A DNA stretch of 64,000 nt, taken from assembly GCF_002906575.1 (NCBI RefSeq), contig NZ_CP026309.1, positions 1,984,001-2,048,000 of the forward strand. The letters run 5' to 3'. Origin of the DNA: Salinigranum rubrum (lineage in GTDB: Archaea; Halobacteriota; Halobacteria; Halobacteriales; Haloferacaceae). Positions 55,053 through 63,250 of this stretch are shown piece by piece (position 1 is the stretch's first letter; every line of letters begins with the position of its first letter). Below the pieces are notes generated by a model. It had not been told where the DNA came from. It searched no databases and saw only the letters and a program-made list of their open reading frames with translations. The position numbers and the translations under genes are program-made.

Positions 55053-57148
55053 CGTTCGAACCTCAGTTCGATTGCGCCGTTCGCTAACACGGTCGCCGTC
55101 CACCCGGGGTGGACGACGACGGTGCTGTCGAATTCGTCGATGACGGCGGGGCCGGCAACGACGTTCCCCTGCGCCAGTCGGTCGCGGTCGTACCGCGTGA
55201 CCATCGTCGGTTCGGGGGCGACGCTCGTCCCGAAGACGACCCGGGATTCGGTCGTCGCGGCGTCGGCGGGGTCTTCGTCGCCCGAGGCGACCGACTGGGG
55301 CGTGTACGACTGAATCTCTCCGACCGCCGTGACGCGGAGGTTGAGCAGTTCGACCGGGTCGGCCTCGAAGTAGTGGCCGTACTCGGCCTCGTGTTTCCGC
55401 TCGAACGCCTCCCTCACGCGGGCGTGCCAGTCGCCGTCGGTCCCCTCGAAGGGGACGTTCAGTTCGTAGCCCTGCCCCTCGTAGAGGCAGTCGACGGTGC
55501 GTTCGAACCGCCAGCGCGACTCGTCGACCTCGTCGCGGGTGAGCTGTTCTCTCCCCCGCGATTCGAGGCGGTCGAACGCCTCGTCGATGTACTCCCCCTC
55601 GACGGTTTCGAGCCGCTGGCTCACCGTCTGCTGGACGTCGTACTTGACGTTTCCAGTCAACAGGCCGCGCGCGGAGGCGATGCCGGGTGCGGGCGGAACG
55701 AGGACGGTGTCGACCTCCAGTTCCTCGGCGATGCTTGCGGCGTGCATCGGGCCGGCCCCGCCGAAGGCGACGATGGTGTACTCGCGGGGGTCGTAACCGC
55801 GCTGGACGGTCTGCTCGCGGATCGCGCGGTACATGTTCGTGTTCGCGACTTCGAGGGTGGCGAGCGCGGCGCGTTCGACCGTTTCGAACCGCTCCTGGTC
55901 GGTGGCCTCCACCAGTTTCGACTGGATGGCCTGATGGGAGAGGTCGGGGTCGAGGTCGAGGCCGCCTCCCAGGAACGAGTCGGGGTCGATCCGCCCCAGC
56001 ACGACCTGTGCGTCCGTCGTCGTGGGCTGGTCGTTTCCGCGCCCGTAGCAGGCGGGGCCGGGGTCCGCGCCCGCCGACTTCGGGCCGACGTTGAAGCCCA
56101 TCGCCCCGTCGAACCAGGCGATTGAGCCGCCGCCGGCGCCGATGGTCTCGATGTCGAGCATCGGGACGATGGTCGGGTACCCGCCCACCTTGCTGTCGCG
56201 CGGGTCGCGTTCGAGGACCCTCCCGGGGAGGACCGAGATGTCCGCCGACGTCCCGCCCATGTCGAGCGCGATGAGGTGCGAGCGGTCGAGGGCGCTTCCC
56301 TCGAACTGCGCCGAGAGCACCCCGGCGGCGGGACCCGACACGAGGGTCGTCACGGGGCGAGAGGCGACGTTCCGGACGCTCGCCATGCCACCGTTGGACT
56401 GCATGATGAGCACCTCCGCGTCACAGCCGACGCCGGCGAGCCGTTTCTGTAACCGAGTGAGGTACGTCGACATCACGGGTTCGAGGCGAGCGTTGATGGC
56501 CGTCGTGGTGAACCGCTCGAACTCGCGGAACTGCGCGACGACCTCGTGAGAGGTCGATACGAGGAGGTCGGGGTACTCCTCGGCGATGAGGTCACGCGTC
56601 CGCTCCTCGTGTGTCGGATTGAGATACGAGTGGAGGTAACAGACGGCGATTGACTCGACGCCCGCATCGACGAGTTCGGCCGTGCGGTCGAGCACCTCGC
56701 TCTCGTCGAGCGGCGTCACCACCTCTCCGGGGGGGTAGACCCGCTCTGTCACCTCCTTTCGGTGGCGACGCTTGACGACCGGGTTCTCCTGCCAGGGGAT
56801 GGTCTGCTGGAGCGAGAAGCTGTGTGGCTTGCGGTGCCGACCGATGTGAAGCACGTCGCGGAAGCCACGTGTCGTCAGCATCCCGGTCTCCGCGCCCTCG
56901 TGTTCGATGAGCGCGTTCGTCGCCACCGTCGTCCCGTGGAGGACCTGTCCGACCTCGCCGGGATCGACGCCTGCGATGTCACAGAGCTCGACGATTCCCG
57001 TCACCGTCGACTCGGAGGGGTCCGCCGTCGACGGCGTCTTGTGGCTGTACTCCGCCTCGTCCGTCACGAGGACGAGGTCGGTGTTCGTCCCGCCGACGTC
57101 GACGCCGATTCGGATGCGCGGCTGTCGCCGGGTGCTGTGGCTTCCCAT
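55049..57148 (-). CDS. hyuA: hydantoinase/oxoprolinase subunit A (HyuA)
   Basis: A 699-residue actin-like ATPase subunit. Phosphate-binding motifs are GVDVGGTNTDLVLV near the N-terminus and LIALDMGGTSADISVL near the middle; HGTTVATNALIEHEGA, GAGGGSIAWFD and VAFGGAGPMHAASIAEEL are also conserved. It phosphorylates or activates the ring substrate with ATP while HyuB completes cleavage. A TATA box (57175-57182) about 30 bases before the start supports 57148. This is a second, unrelated type of ATP-dependent ring opener beside PxpABC. Confidence 0.9.
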   Translation of the reverse strand: MGSHSTRRQPRIRIGVDVGGTNTDLVLVTDEAEYSHKTPSTADPSESTVTGIVELCDIAGVDPGEVGQVLHGTTVATNALIEHEGAETGMLTTRGFRDVLHIGRHRKPHSFSLQQTIPWQENPVVKRRHRKEVTERVYPPGEVVTPLDESEVLDRTAELVDAGVESIAVCYLHSYLNPTHEERTRDLIAEEYPDLLVSTSHEVVAQFREFERFTTTAINARLEPVMSTYLTRLQKRLAGVGCDAEVLIMQSNGGMASVRNVASRPVTTLVSGPAAGVLSAQFEGSALDRSHLIALDMGGTSADISVLPGRVLERDPRDSKVGGYPTIVPMLDIETIGAGGGSIAWFDGAMGFNVGPKSAGADPGPACYGRGNDQPTTTDAQVVLGRIDPDSFLGGGLDLDPDLSHQAIQSKLVEATDQERFETVERAALATLEVANTNMYRAIREQTVQRGYDPREYTIVAFGGAGPMHAASIAEELEVDTVLVPPAPGIASARGLLTGNVKYDVQQTVSQRLETVEGEYIDEAFDRLESRGREQLTRDEVDESRWRFERTVDCLYEGQGYELNVPFEGTDGDWHARVREAFERKHEAEYGHYFEADPVELLNLRVTAVGEIQSYTPQSVASGDEDPADAATTESRVVFGTSVAPEPTMVTRYDRDRLAQGNVVAGPAVIDEFDSTVVVHPGWTATVLANGAIELRFER

Positions 57149-57174
57149 ACCTATCTCCAGAGTCGTGAGTCGCC

Positions 57175-57182
57175 GTTATAGC
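57175..57182 (-). promoter_or_regulatory. TATA box of hyuAB
   Basis: CTATAACG on the minus strand lies about 27-34 bases before the hyuA start at 57148, the expected spacing for a leaderless transcript. Confidence 0.6.
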
Positions 57183-57245
57183 CGTTTCCCTCGTGTCAAC
57201 GGGTCCCAGGGGAAGCTTGAACCGCCGCGCTCTCGTCGGGAGGGT

Positions 57246-57869
57246 ATGTCCGAACGACCGGGTGACCCGTCCGCAGACGACAGGGAAGCGGACGTCGGGA
57301 GCGACGACGACGAAGCCGACGCAGCATCGACGCTCGCTGCGGCCGCGCCGGGCGAGTCGGTGACGGCCGACCGACTCCGGGACCGACTCGTCGGCGAGGG
57401 TGACCCCGCGCGACTCCTCGACGTCCTCGCACCGGACGAGAAACCGCAGTACCTCCTCGACGGCGTCATGGCCGACCGCGTGCGCGAGGACGGCGAGCGA
57501 AGCCGGCGGATGGCGACGCCGGGGGGGAGCGCGTTCACGCTCGTGACCGACCGGGCGGTCCACGTCGTCGTCCAGTACCGCGACCGCCTCGCCGTCGAGA
57601 CGGTTCCCCTCGCTCTCGTCGACGGCACGACCGTCCAGCGCGCGGGCGAGGAGACGCGGCTCGGTATCGACACTGGCGACGCACGGTACGAGGTGTACCC
57701 GAGTGGGACGCCCACCGAAGAGGTCGAAGCCGCGGCGGCGTACCTCGACGGGCGGGAAGGCGGGGCGAACGACGCCGTCTCGGCGCTGGAACGTCTCGCG
57801 GGACTGTACGAGCGCGGCCTGCTCACCGACGAGGAGTTCGCGGCGGCGAAGCGCGACCTGCTCGACTGA
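57246..57869 (+). CDS. PH-like/SHOCT-domain protein
   Basis: A 207-residue protein: an acidic disordered N-terminus (about 1-45), a helical segment, a beta-rich PH-like domain (FTLVTDRAVHVVVQYRDRLAVETVPL), and a C-terminal SHOCT motif (LERLAGLYERGLLTDEEFAAAKRDLL), a short helix pair involved in oligomerisation. Function unknown. It is divergent from hyuA with about 100 bases between starts. Confidence 0.8.
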   Translation: MSERPGDPSADDREADVGSDDDEADAASTLAAAAPGESVTADRLRDRLVGEGDPARLLDVLAPDEKPQYLLDGVMADRVREDGERSRRMATPGGSAFTLVTDRAVHVVVQYRDRLAVETVPLALVDGTTVQRAGEETRLGIDTGDARYEVYPSGTPTEEVEAAAAYLDGREGGANDAVSALERLAGLYERGLLTDEEFAAAKRDLLD

Positions 57870-57923
57870 CTCGTCGGCTCTCTCGGTTCACGCTTATTAG
57901 TCGGCTCCGCGTCTCGACGCTCG

Positions 57924-58415
57924 ATGACGACCGAGACTCACGTCGTCGAACTGACGAGCGAGGCACAGTGGCGTGCGATCCATCCGGTGATGAGCCAGCT
58001 TCGACCGCTGGACGTCGAGACGTTTCTCGACCACGTGCGCGTGATGGCCGGCGAGGGGTACCGGCTGTTCGGGCTGTACGAGGGGAGCGGCGACGACGGC
58101 GGCGACGGAGGGGGCGAGCGCGTGGACGTCGCCGACCCGGTGGCGCTCGCGGGCGTCCGCCTCTCGACGACGCTGTACCACGGCCGTCACGCGTGGGTGT
58201 ACGACCTCGTCACCCGCGAGGACCGCCGCTCGGAGGGCCACGGGGCCGAACTCCTGGCGTTCGTCGAAGAGTGGGCGCGCGACCACGACTGCGCCGTCGT
58301 CGAACTCGCCTCGGGGCTGTGGCGCGACGACGCTCACCGTTTCTACGAGGAACACGTCGACTACGAGCGCTACTGTTACACGTTCAAGAAGGACTTGGCG
58401 GAGGGAGGAGAGTGA
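57924..58415 (+). CDS. GNAT family N-acetyltransferase
   Basis: A 163-residue acetyltransferase. The acetyl-CoA-binding motif is DLVTREDRRSEGHGAELLAF, and the C-terminal ELASGLWRDDAHRFYEEHVDY is typical of the fold. It would transfer an acetyl group from acetyl-CoA to an amine; the acceptor is unknown. An acidic Gly-rich insert (GSGDDGGDGGGERVD) lies near residue 60. A TATA-like CTTATTAG (57892-57899) precedes the start by about 28 bases. Confidence 0.85.
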   Translation: MTTETHVVELTSEAQWRAIHPVMSQLRPLDVETFLDHVRVMAGEGYRLFGLYEGSGDDGGDGGGERVDVADPVALAGVRLSTTLYHGRHAWVYDLVTREDRRSEGHGAELLAFVEEWARDHDCAVVELASGLWRDDAHRFYEEHVDYERYCYTFKKDLAEGGE

Positions 58416-58771
58416 GTCGGTGAGGAATCGTTGTCGACCCGGTCGGTGATGGCGGGAAGACCGCGCGGGACACGGACGCGGCGGACCGCAGCCTCGTCCT
58501 CCCCAGCCGGTGCGACCGGGACGGAGCCCGGCCACGGCCACCGGAGCGACGAAGTCGCTTCAGTGGATGAACGAACGACCGAGCGGAGCGAGGGAGAGAG
58601 CGAATCGGTTGGGGAGGACTGGTCTCACGGCGCCCGTGCGCCGTGCGGGTTTCTCTCACTCGCCCCGGTTTCGATGGCGTCTCAGGCGTCCTCTCCACGG
58701 CTCACACACCCACGGACGGTTCGAAGAGAGGGCGCACAGAGTTATATCGCACTTGCTCGAACTGAGAGACG
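58416..58771. other. intergenic region with inverted dispersed repeats
   Basis: A 356-base gap before the UspA gene. It carries two inverted copies of a GC-rich dispersed element (about 58457-58510 minus and 58607-58656 plus), the imperfect palindrome GAGCGACGAAGTCGCTT and, at its end, the UspA promoter. No gene seen. Confidence 0.55.
58742..58747 (+). promoter_or_regulatory. TATA box of the UspA gene
   Basis: TTATAT lies about 25-30 bases before the ATG at 58772. Confidence 0.6.
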
Positions 58772-59206
58772 ATGATCGAGCGCGTACTCATCGCGGTCGG
58801 CGAGGAACGGATGCACATCGAGGATATCACCGAACACGCCATCGAGATCGCGAGCGCGCTGGGCGCGTCCGTGACGCTCCTGCAGGTGTACACCCAGTCG
58901 GAGTTCGACGAACTCCTCAAGGGACTGGAGTACGATTCGGCGGATCCGACCGACATCGCGAAGCGAAACGGCGTAGTGCGTGACGCGGCGAGTCTCATCC
59001 GCGAGGCGGACCTCGACCTCGACGTGGTCGGGACGGTCGGCACGCCCGCCGAAGAGGTCGCAAGCTACGTGACCGACCACGGCATCGACCACGTCTTCAT
59101 CGGCGGGCGGAAGCGACGACCCACCGGGAAGGCGCTTCTCGGGAGTACGAGCCAGGACATCCTCCTCGCGCTCGACGTCCCCTGCACCGTGTTCCAACTG
59201 GGGTGA
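58772..59206 (+). CDS. universal stress protein (UspA family)
   Basis: A 144-residue UspA-fold protein. It starts MIERVLIAVGEERMHIEDI and ends with the family nucleotide-binding segment (FIGGRKRRPTGKALLGSTSQ followed by DVPCTVFQ). Many such proteins bind ATP or AMP and act in stress responses; the target is unknown. A TATA box supports the start. Confidence 0.88.
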   Translation: MIERVLIAVGEERMHIEDITEHAIEIASALGASVTLLQVYTQSEFDELLKGLEYDSADPTDIAKRNGVVRDAASLIREADLDLDVVGTVGTPAEEVASYVTDHGIDHVFIGGRKRRPTGKALLGSTSQDILLALDVPCTVFQLG

Positions 59207-59311
59207 GGGTTCAGGTCCCAGCACCGTTTCCGCGCAGAACTGTAACCTGTCGACGAATTCCGCGTTACCGTTCCCCAAAACGTTAACACCGCCGTTATCC
59301 TTGAGAGGAGC

Positions 59312-60462
59312 ATGAGCGTTGCGCGCGAAGTAGAGAGTGTCATATCCGTAACCTCGCTGGAGAAGTCGTTCGCGAACGAGCAGGTGCTCAGAGGCATCGA
59401 TTTCACCGTCGACGACGGCGAGTTCTGTGTCGTCGTCGGCCCGTCGGGGTCGGGGAAGTCGACCCTGCTGAAGTGTATCGCCGGCCTCGTCGAGTTCGAC
59501 CGCGGCTCCATCTCCCTCGACGGACGGGACGTGAGCGGCCTCTCGGTCCCGAGCGGAACATCGGGTTCGTCTTTCAGGACTTCGAAGAGCGGCTCTTCCC
59601 GCACATGACCGTCGCCGAGAACGTCGCCTTCGGGCTCCGGCAGGCGGGAGCCAGCGAGACCGAAATCGAGACGAAGACCGACGAGATGCTCACGCTGCTC
59701 GCCATCGGCGAGACGCGCGACAGCCTCCCCTCCGAACTCTCGGGCGGACAGCAACAGCGGGTCGAACTCGCCCGGCAACTCGTCCGCGAGTGCGACGTGA
59801 TGTTGCTCGACGACCCCCTCGCCGACCTCGACTACAAGCTCCAGAAACGGATGGAACTGGAGATGCGCCGGATCCACGAGGAACTCGGCAGCACGTTCGT
59901 CTACGTCACCCACAACCAGGACCAGGCGCTCAAACTCGCGGACAAACTCGTCGTCGTCAACCAGGGCCTCATCGAGCAGGTCGGCACCCCCGACGAGGTG
60001 TACGCCGAACCGGCGACGGCGTTCGTCGGCCGGTTCGTCGGCGACTCGAACCCGCTCTTGGGGAGCGTCACCGACGTCGACGGCACGACGCTGACGGTCG
60101 ACACGCCGGTCGGGGACGTGACGGCCGTCACGCGCGACGAGGGCGTCGAACCCGGCGCCGAAGTGGTCGTGCTCGTCCGCCCCGAGTCGGTTCGACTCGG
60201 CGACGCGGCCGAGGGCTGTGACAACACGTTCGTCGGGAGCGTCAGAGGTCGAACGTACACCGGCGAGGTGACGGAGTTCACCGTCTCGCTCCGGGAGGGC
60301 GGAGCGGAGGTCGAGGACTTCCAGTCGGTCACGAGCGGGAACGTCCCGATGGAGGCGGTGCAGTCGCGGACCACGGTCGGGTGGGACGCCGACGAGGGCG
60401 TGGCCTACGCGAAGCTGAGCGTGAGCGACACCGTAACCGTCGACGACCTGATGGAGGTGTGA
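59312..60462 (+). CDS. ABC transporter ATPase, spermidine/putrescine-type (frameshift in sequence)
   Basis: The corrected gene encodes about 383 residues of the PotA-like ATPase group with a C-terminal TOBE domain. Walker A GPSGSGKSTLL, Q-loop FVFQDFEERLFPHMTV, signature LSGGQQQRVELARQL and Walker B MLLDDPLADLD are present; the Walker B has Asp where Glu is usual (LLDDP). The frame is lost at CCC (59548-59550); one added C gives SVPERNIGFVFQDF. It is followed 2 bases after its stop by a second ATPase gene. Confidence 0.83.
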
Positions 60463-60464
60463 CG

Positions 60465-61655
60465 ATGTCCGATTCGAACCTCACCCAGCGACCCCCCGAG
60501 ACGGCAGACGACCGGAACGACGTCCTCCGCGTCGAGGGACTCACGAAGATATACCCCGACGGGACGCTCGCGGTCGACGACATCGACTTCGCCATCAAGG
60601 AGGGCGACTTCTGTGTCATCATCGGCCCCTCCGGCTGTGGAAAGTCGACGACGCTGCACTCGCTCGTCGGGAAGATTCCCCCGACCGAAGGGAGCGTCAT
60701 CCTCGACGGCGTCGACATCACCGACACGCCGACGTACCAGCGCGACATCGGGCTCGTCTTCCAGGACTTTCAACTCTTCCCGCACCTGAACGTCGAGGAG
60801 AACATCACCTACGGCCTGAAGCGGATGAACGCCTCCCCGGACGTCGTCGACGAGCGGCTGTCGAACGTGCTGGAGATGATGCAACTCGACGAACTCCGCG
60901 ACCGCGCGCCGCGAGAGCTGTCGGCGGGGCAGAAACAGCGGGTCGCTCTCGCGCGGAGCCTCGTCCTCGAACCCAAACTGCTCCTCCTCGACGAGCCGCT
61001 GGGCGACATGGACTACAAGCTCCAGAAGCGCATGGAGCGCGAACTCCTCCGCATCCACCGCGAACTCGACACCACGTTCGTCTACGTGACGCACGACCAG
61101 ACGCAGGCGATGCGGCTGGCCGACCAGATCATCGTGATGAACGGCGGAAAGGTCGAACATTCGGGGCCCGTGGAGGAGGTGTACAACCGCCCGAAGACGG
61201 CGTTCGTCGCGACGTTCGTCGGCGACTCGAACCTCTTCTTCGGCGAACTCGTGGGCGTGAGCGACGACGGCGAGACGGCGGAGATGGAAACCGGGCTGGG
61301 AACGTTCACCGTCAGCACCGCCAACCTCGTCTCCGACCCCCACGAGGTGGTGGGCGAGCGGATGCCGTTCGCCGTGCGGCCGCAGTTCCTCCGACTCGTC
61401 GAGGGGGAGATAGACAACACCGTCGACTGCGCCGTCGAGGACGTGCTCTACCAGTCGGGGACGGGCACGCAGGTCATCCTCTCCGCGGAGGACGACGAGG
61501 GAGAGGCCGTCGAACTCCAGTTGAAGTCCGAGGACAGACTGGAGGTCGACTCCGAGCGGGTCACCGTCGGCTGGGACGCCGAGCACACGATTCTCTTAGA
61601 GCGGCCGAGCGTCTTGGACGACATCGACCTGGAGAAGGACATCCTCGGGCAGTAG
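60465..61655 (+). CDS. ABC transporter ATPase, spermidine/putrescine-type
   Basis: A 396-residue ATPase with Walker A GPSGCGKSTTL, Q-loop LVFQDFQLFPHL, signature LSAGQKQRVALARSL, Walker B LLLLDEPLGDMD and a C-terminal TOBE-like domain that often has a regulatory role. It closely follows the first ATPase, so the two could form a heterodimer. Its binding protein and permeases are not in the window. A role in importing hydantoins, amides or polyamines is inferred from the neighbours. A T-rich stretch (TTGTTTTT, about 61674-61681) just after it may be its terminator. Confidence 0.88.
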   Translation: MSDSNLTQRPPETADDRNDVLRVEGLTKIYPDGTLAVDDIDFAIKEGDFCVIIGPSGCGKSTTLHSLVGKIPPTEGSVILDGVDITDTPTYQRDIGLVFQDFQLFPHLNVEENITYGLKRMNASPDVVDERLSNVLEMMQLDELRDRAPRELSAGQKQRVALARSLVLEPKLLLLDEPLGDMDYKLQKRMERELLRIHRELDTTFVYVTHDQTQAMRLADQIIVMNGGKVEHSGPVEEVYNRPKTAFVATFVGDSNLFFGELVGVSDDGETAEMETGLGTFTVSTANLVSDPHEVVGERMPFAVRPQFLRLVEGEIDNTVDCAVEDVLYQSGTGTQVILSAEDDEGEAVELQLKSEDRLEVDSERVTVGWDAEHTILLERPSVLDDIDLEKDILGQ

Positions 61656-62014
61656 TCGGTTCGTCGCGTCTCCATTGTTTTTCGTGTCACCGGCGGACGA
61701 GTCCGCCGAGCCATCCACTCGCTTCCTCCGGTCGCTCGTGGAGAGACCGGGTGGGGCGGTCTTCGTGAGCGAGTGAAGCCAGTGAACGAACGGCTCGGAG
61801 CGACGTCGTCGCTCCGGCGAACGAGGCTGCCGTCCACCGCGCCCGTGTCCCGCGCGGAACGCTTACGACGTCACCCCGCCTTCGCAGACAGTTCGTACCG
61901 ACTCCGCAGACGGGCCACCCCGACTTCGCAGCTCGACCCGCACGACCGACGACGAGCCACCGGAGAACTCACACGCACACAAAGAGTTATGCCACCGATA
62001 CGAGAGTCACGGAT
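61656..62014. other. intergenic region with hairpin and dispersed repeat
   Basis: A 359-base gap. It has a T-rich terminator-like stretch near 61674-61681, a perfect inverted repeat (61691-61708), a second short palindrome (GGAGCGACGTCGTCGCTCC, near 61797-61815) and a dispersed-repeat copy (61821-61857). A TATA-like GTTATG (61985-61990) lies about 27 bases before the next start. Confidence 0.55.
61691..61708. repeat. perfect 8-base inverted repeat
   Basis: CGGCGGAC and GTCCGCCG are separated by two bases. The element lies about 40 bases after the second ATPase stop and close to a T-run, so it may be an RNA hairpin or a protein-binding site. Confidence 0.45.
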
Positions 62015-63249
62015 ATGAACCTGACACTCGACCGGGACCGGTTCGTCTCGACGATGAAAGAACAGGCTGAAATCGGCGGTACCGACGGCGGCGGCCTCCA
62101 CCGGCTGACGCTCTCCGACGAGGACAAAGCGATCCGCGACTGGTTCGCCGAACGGATGGAAGAGGAGGGACTCGAAACCAGAGTCGACACGTTCGGCAAC
62201 ATGTTCGGCCGCCGTGAGGGGACCGACCCCGACGCGAAGCCGGTGATGGTCGGCTCACACCTCGACTCCCAGCCCTTCGGCGGGATTTACGACGGCGCGC
62301 TGGGCGTCATCGCGGCGCTGGAGTTCGTCCGTACGCTGAACGACGAGGGAATCGAGACCACCCACCCCATCGAAATCGTCAACTGGACCAACGAGGAGGG
62401 GTCGCGCTTCCAGCCGGCGATGCAGGGCAGCGGCGTCTGGGCGGGCGTCCTCGACATCGAGGAGGAGTACGCCAAGACCGACGCCGACGGTGCCGTGTTC
62501 GAGGAGGAACTCGAACGAATCGGCTACAAGGGCGACGTCCCCTGCGAACCGCCCGAGGAGTACGAGGCGTACTTCGAACTCCACGTCGAGCAGGGGCCGT
62601 ACCTCGAAGAGAACGGAAAGGAGGTCGGCGTCGTCACGGGCGTCGTCGGCTTCACGTGGGGGCGTTCACCTTCTACGGCGACGCGGACCACTCGGGACCG
62701 ACGCCGATGCACTACCGGAAGGACGCCCTCGTGGCCGCGGCGGACGTCATCACCCAGATCCGACGCATCCCCTCCACGCTGGGCGAGCGCACCGTCGGGA
62801 CGACGGGCTACATGGACGTCAAGCCGAACTCCATCAACATCATCCCCGAGGAGGTGACGTTCACGTGGGGGTTCCGCGACCCCGAAGAGGAAATTATCGA
62901 GGAGGCCCGTTCCCGGGTCCTGAAAGAAGCGGAGTGGGCCGCCGAGCGCGAGGGCATCGAGTGGGAGTTCGAAGACCGGATGCGCGTCTCGCCCGTGCAC
63001 TTCGCCGACCGCACGGTCGACGCCGTCCAGACGGCGGCGGACGACCTCGGATACGACAGCATGCGCATCTTCAGCGGCGCCGGCCACGACGCCTCGTACA
63101 TGCACGGAATCTGTGACACCGCGATGGTGTTCGCGGTCAGCGAGAACGGTAAGAGCCACAACGAGGACGAGTACACCTCGTGGGACGACTGTTACACGGC
63201 GGCGCAGACCATCGCGAACGCCGCACTGACTATCGCTGGGAGCGACTGA
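62015..63249 (+). CDS. M20 family N-carbamoyl amino acid/beta-alanine amidohydrolase (frameshift in sequence)
   Basis: The corrected gene encodes about 411 residues of the Zn-dependent hydantoinase/carbamoylase (HyuC/AmaB) group. Metal ligands appear in GSHLDSQPFGGIYDG (His, Asp), NWTNEEGSRFQPAM (Glu), FELHVEQGPYLEE (His) and GHDASYMHGIC. The frame is lost at a G5 run (62658-62662); one added base gives GFTWGAFTFYGDADHSGPTPM. It cleaves N-carbamoyl compounds to an amino acid, CO2 and ammonia, the step after hydantoin or dihydropyrimidine ring opening. The next gene follows 1 base later. Confidence 0.86.
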
Positions 63250-63250
63250 G

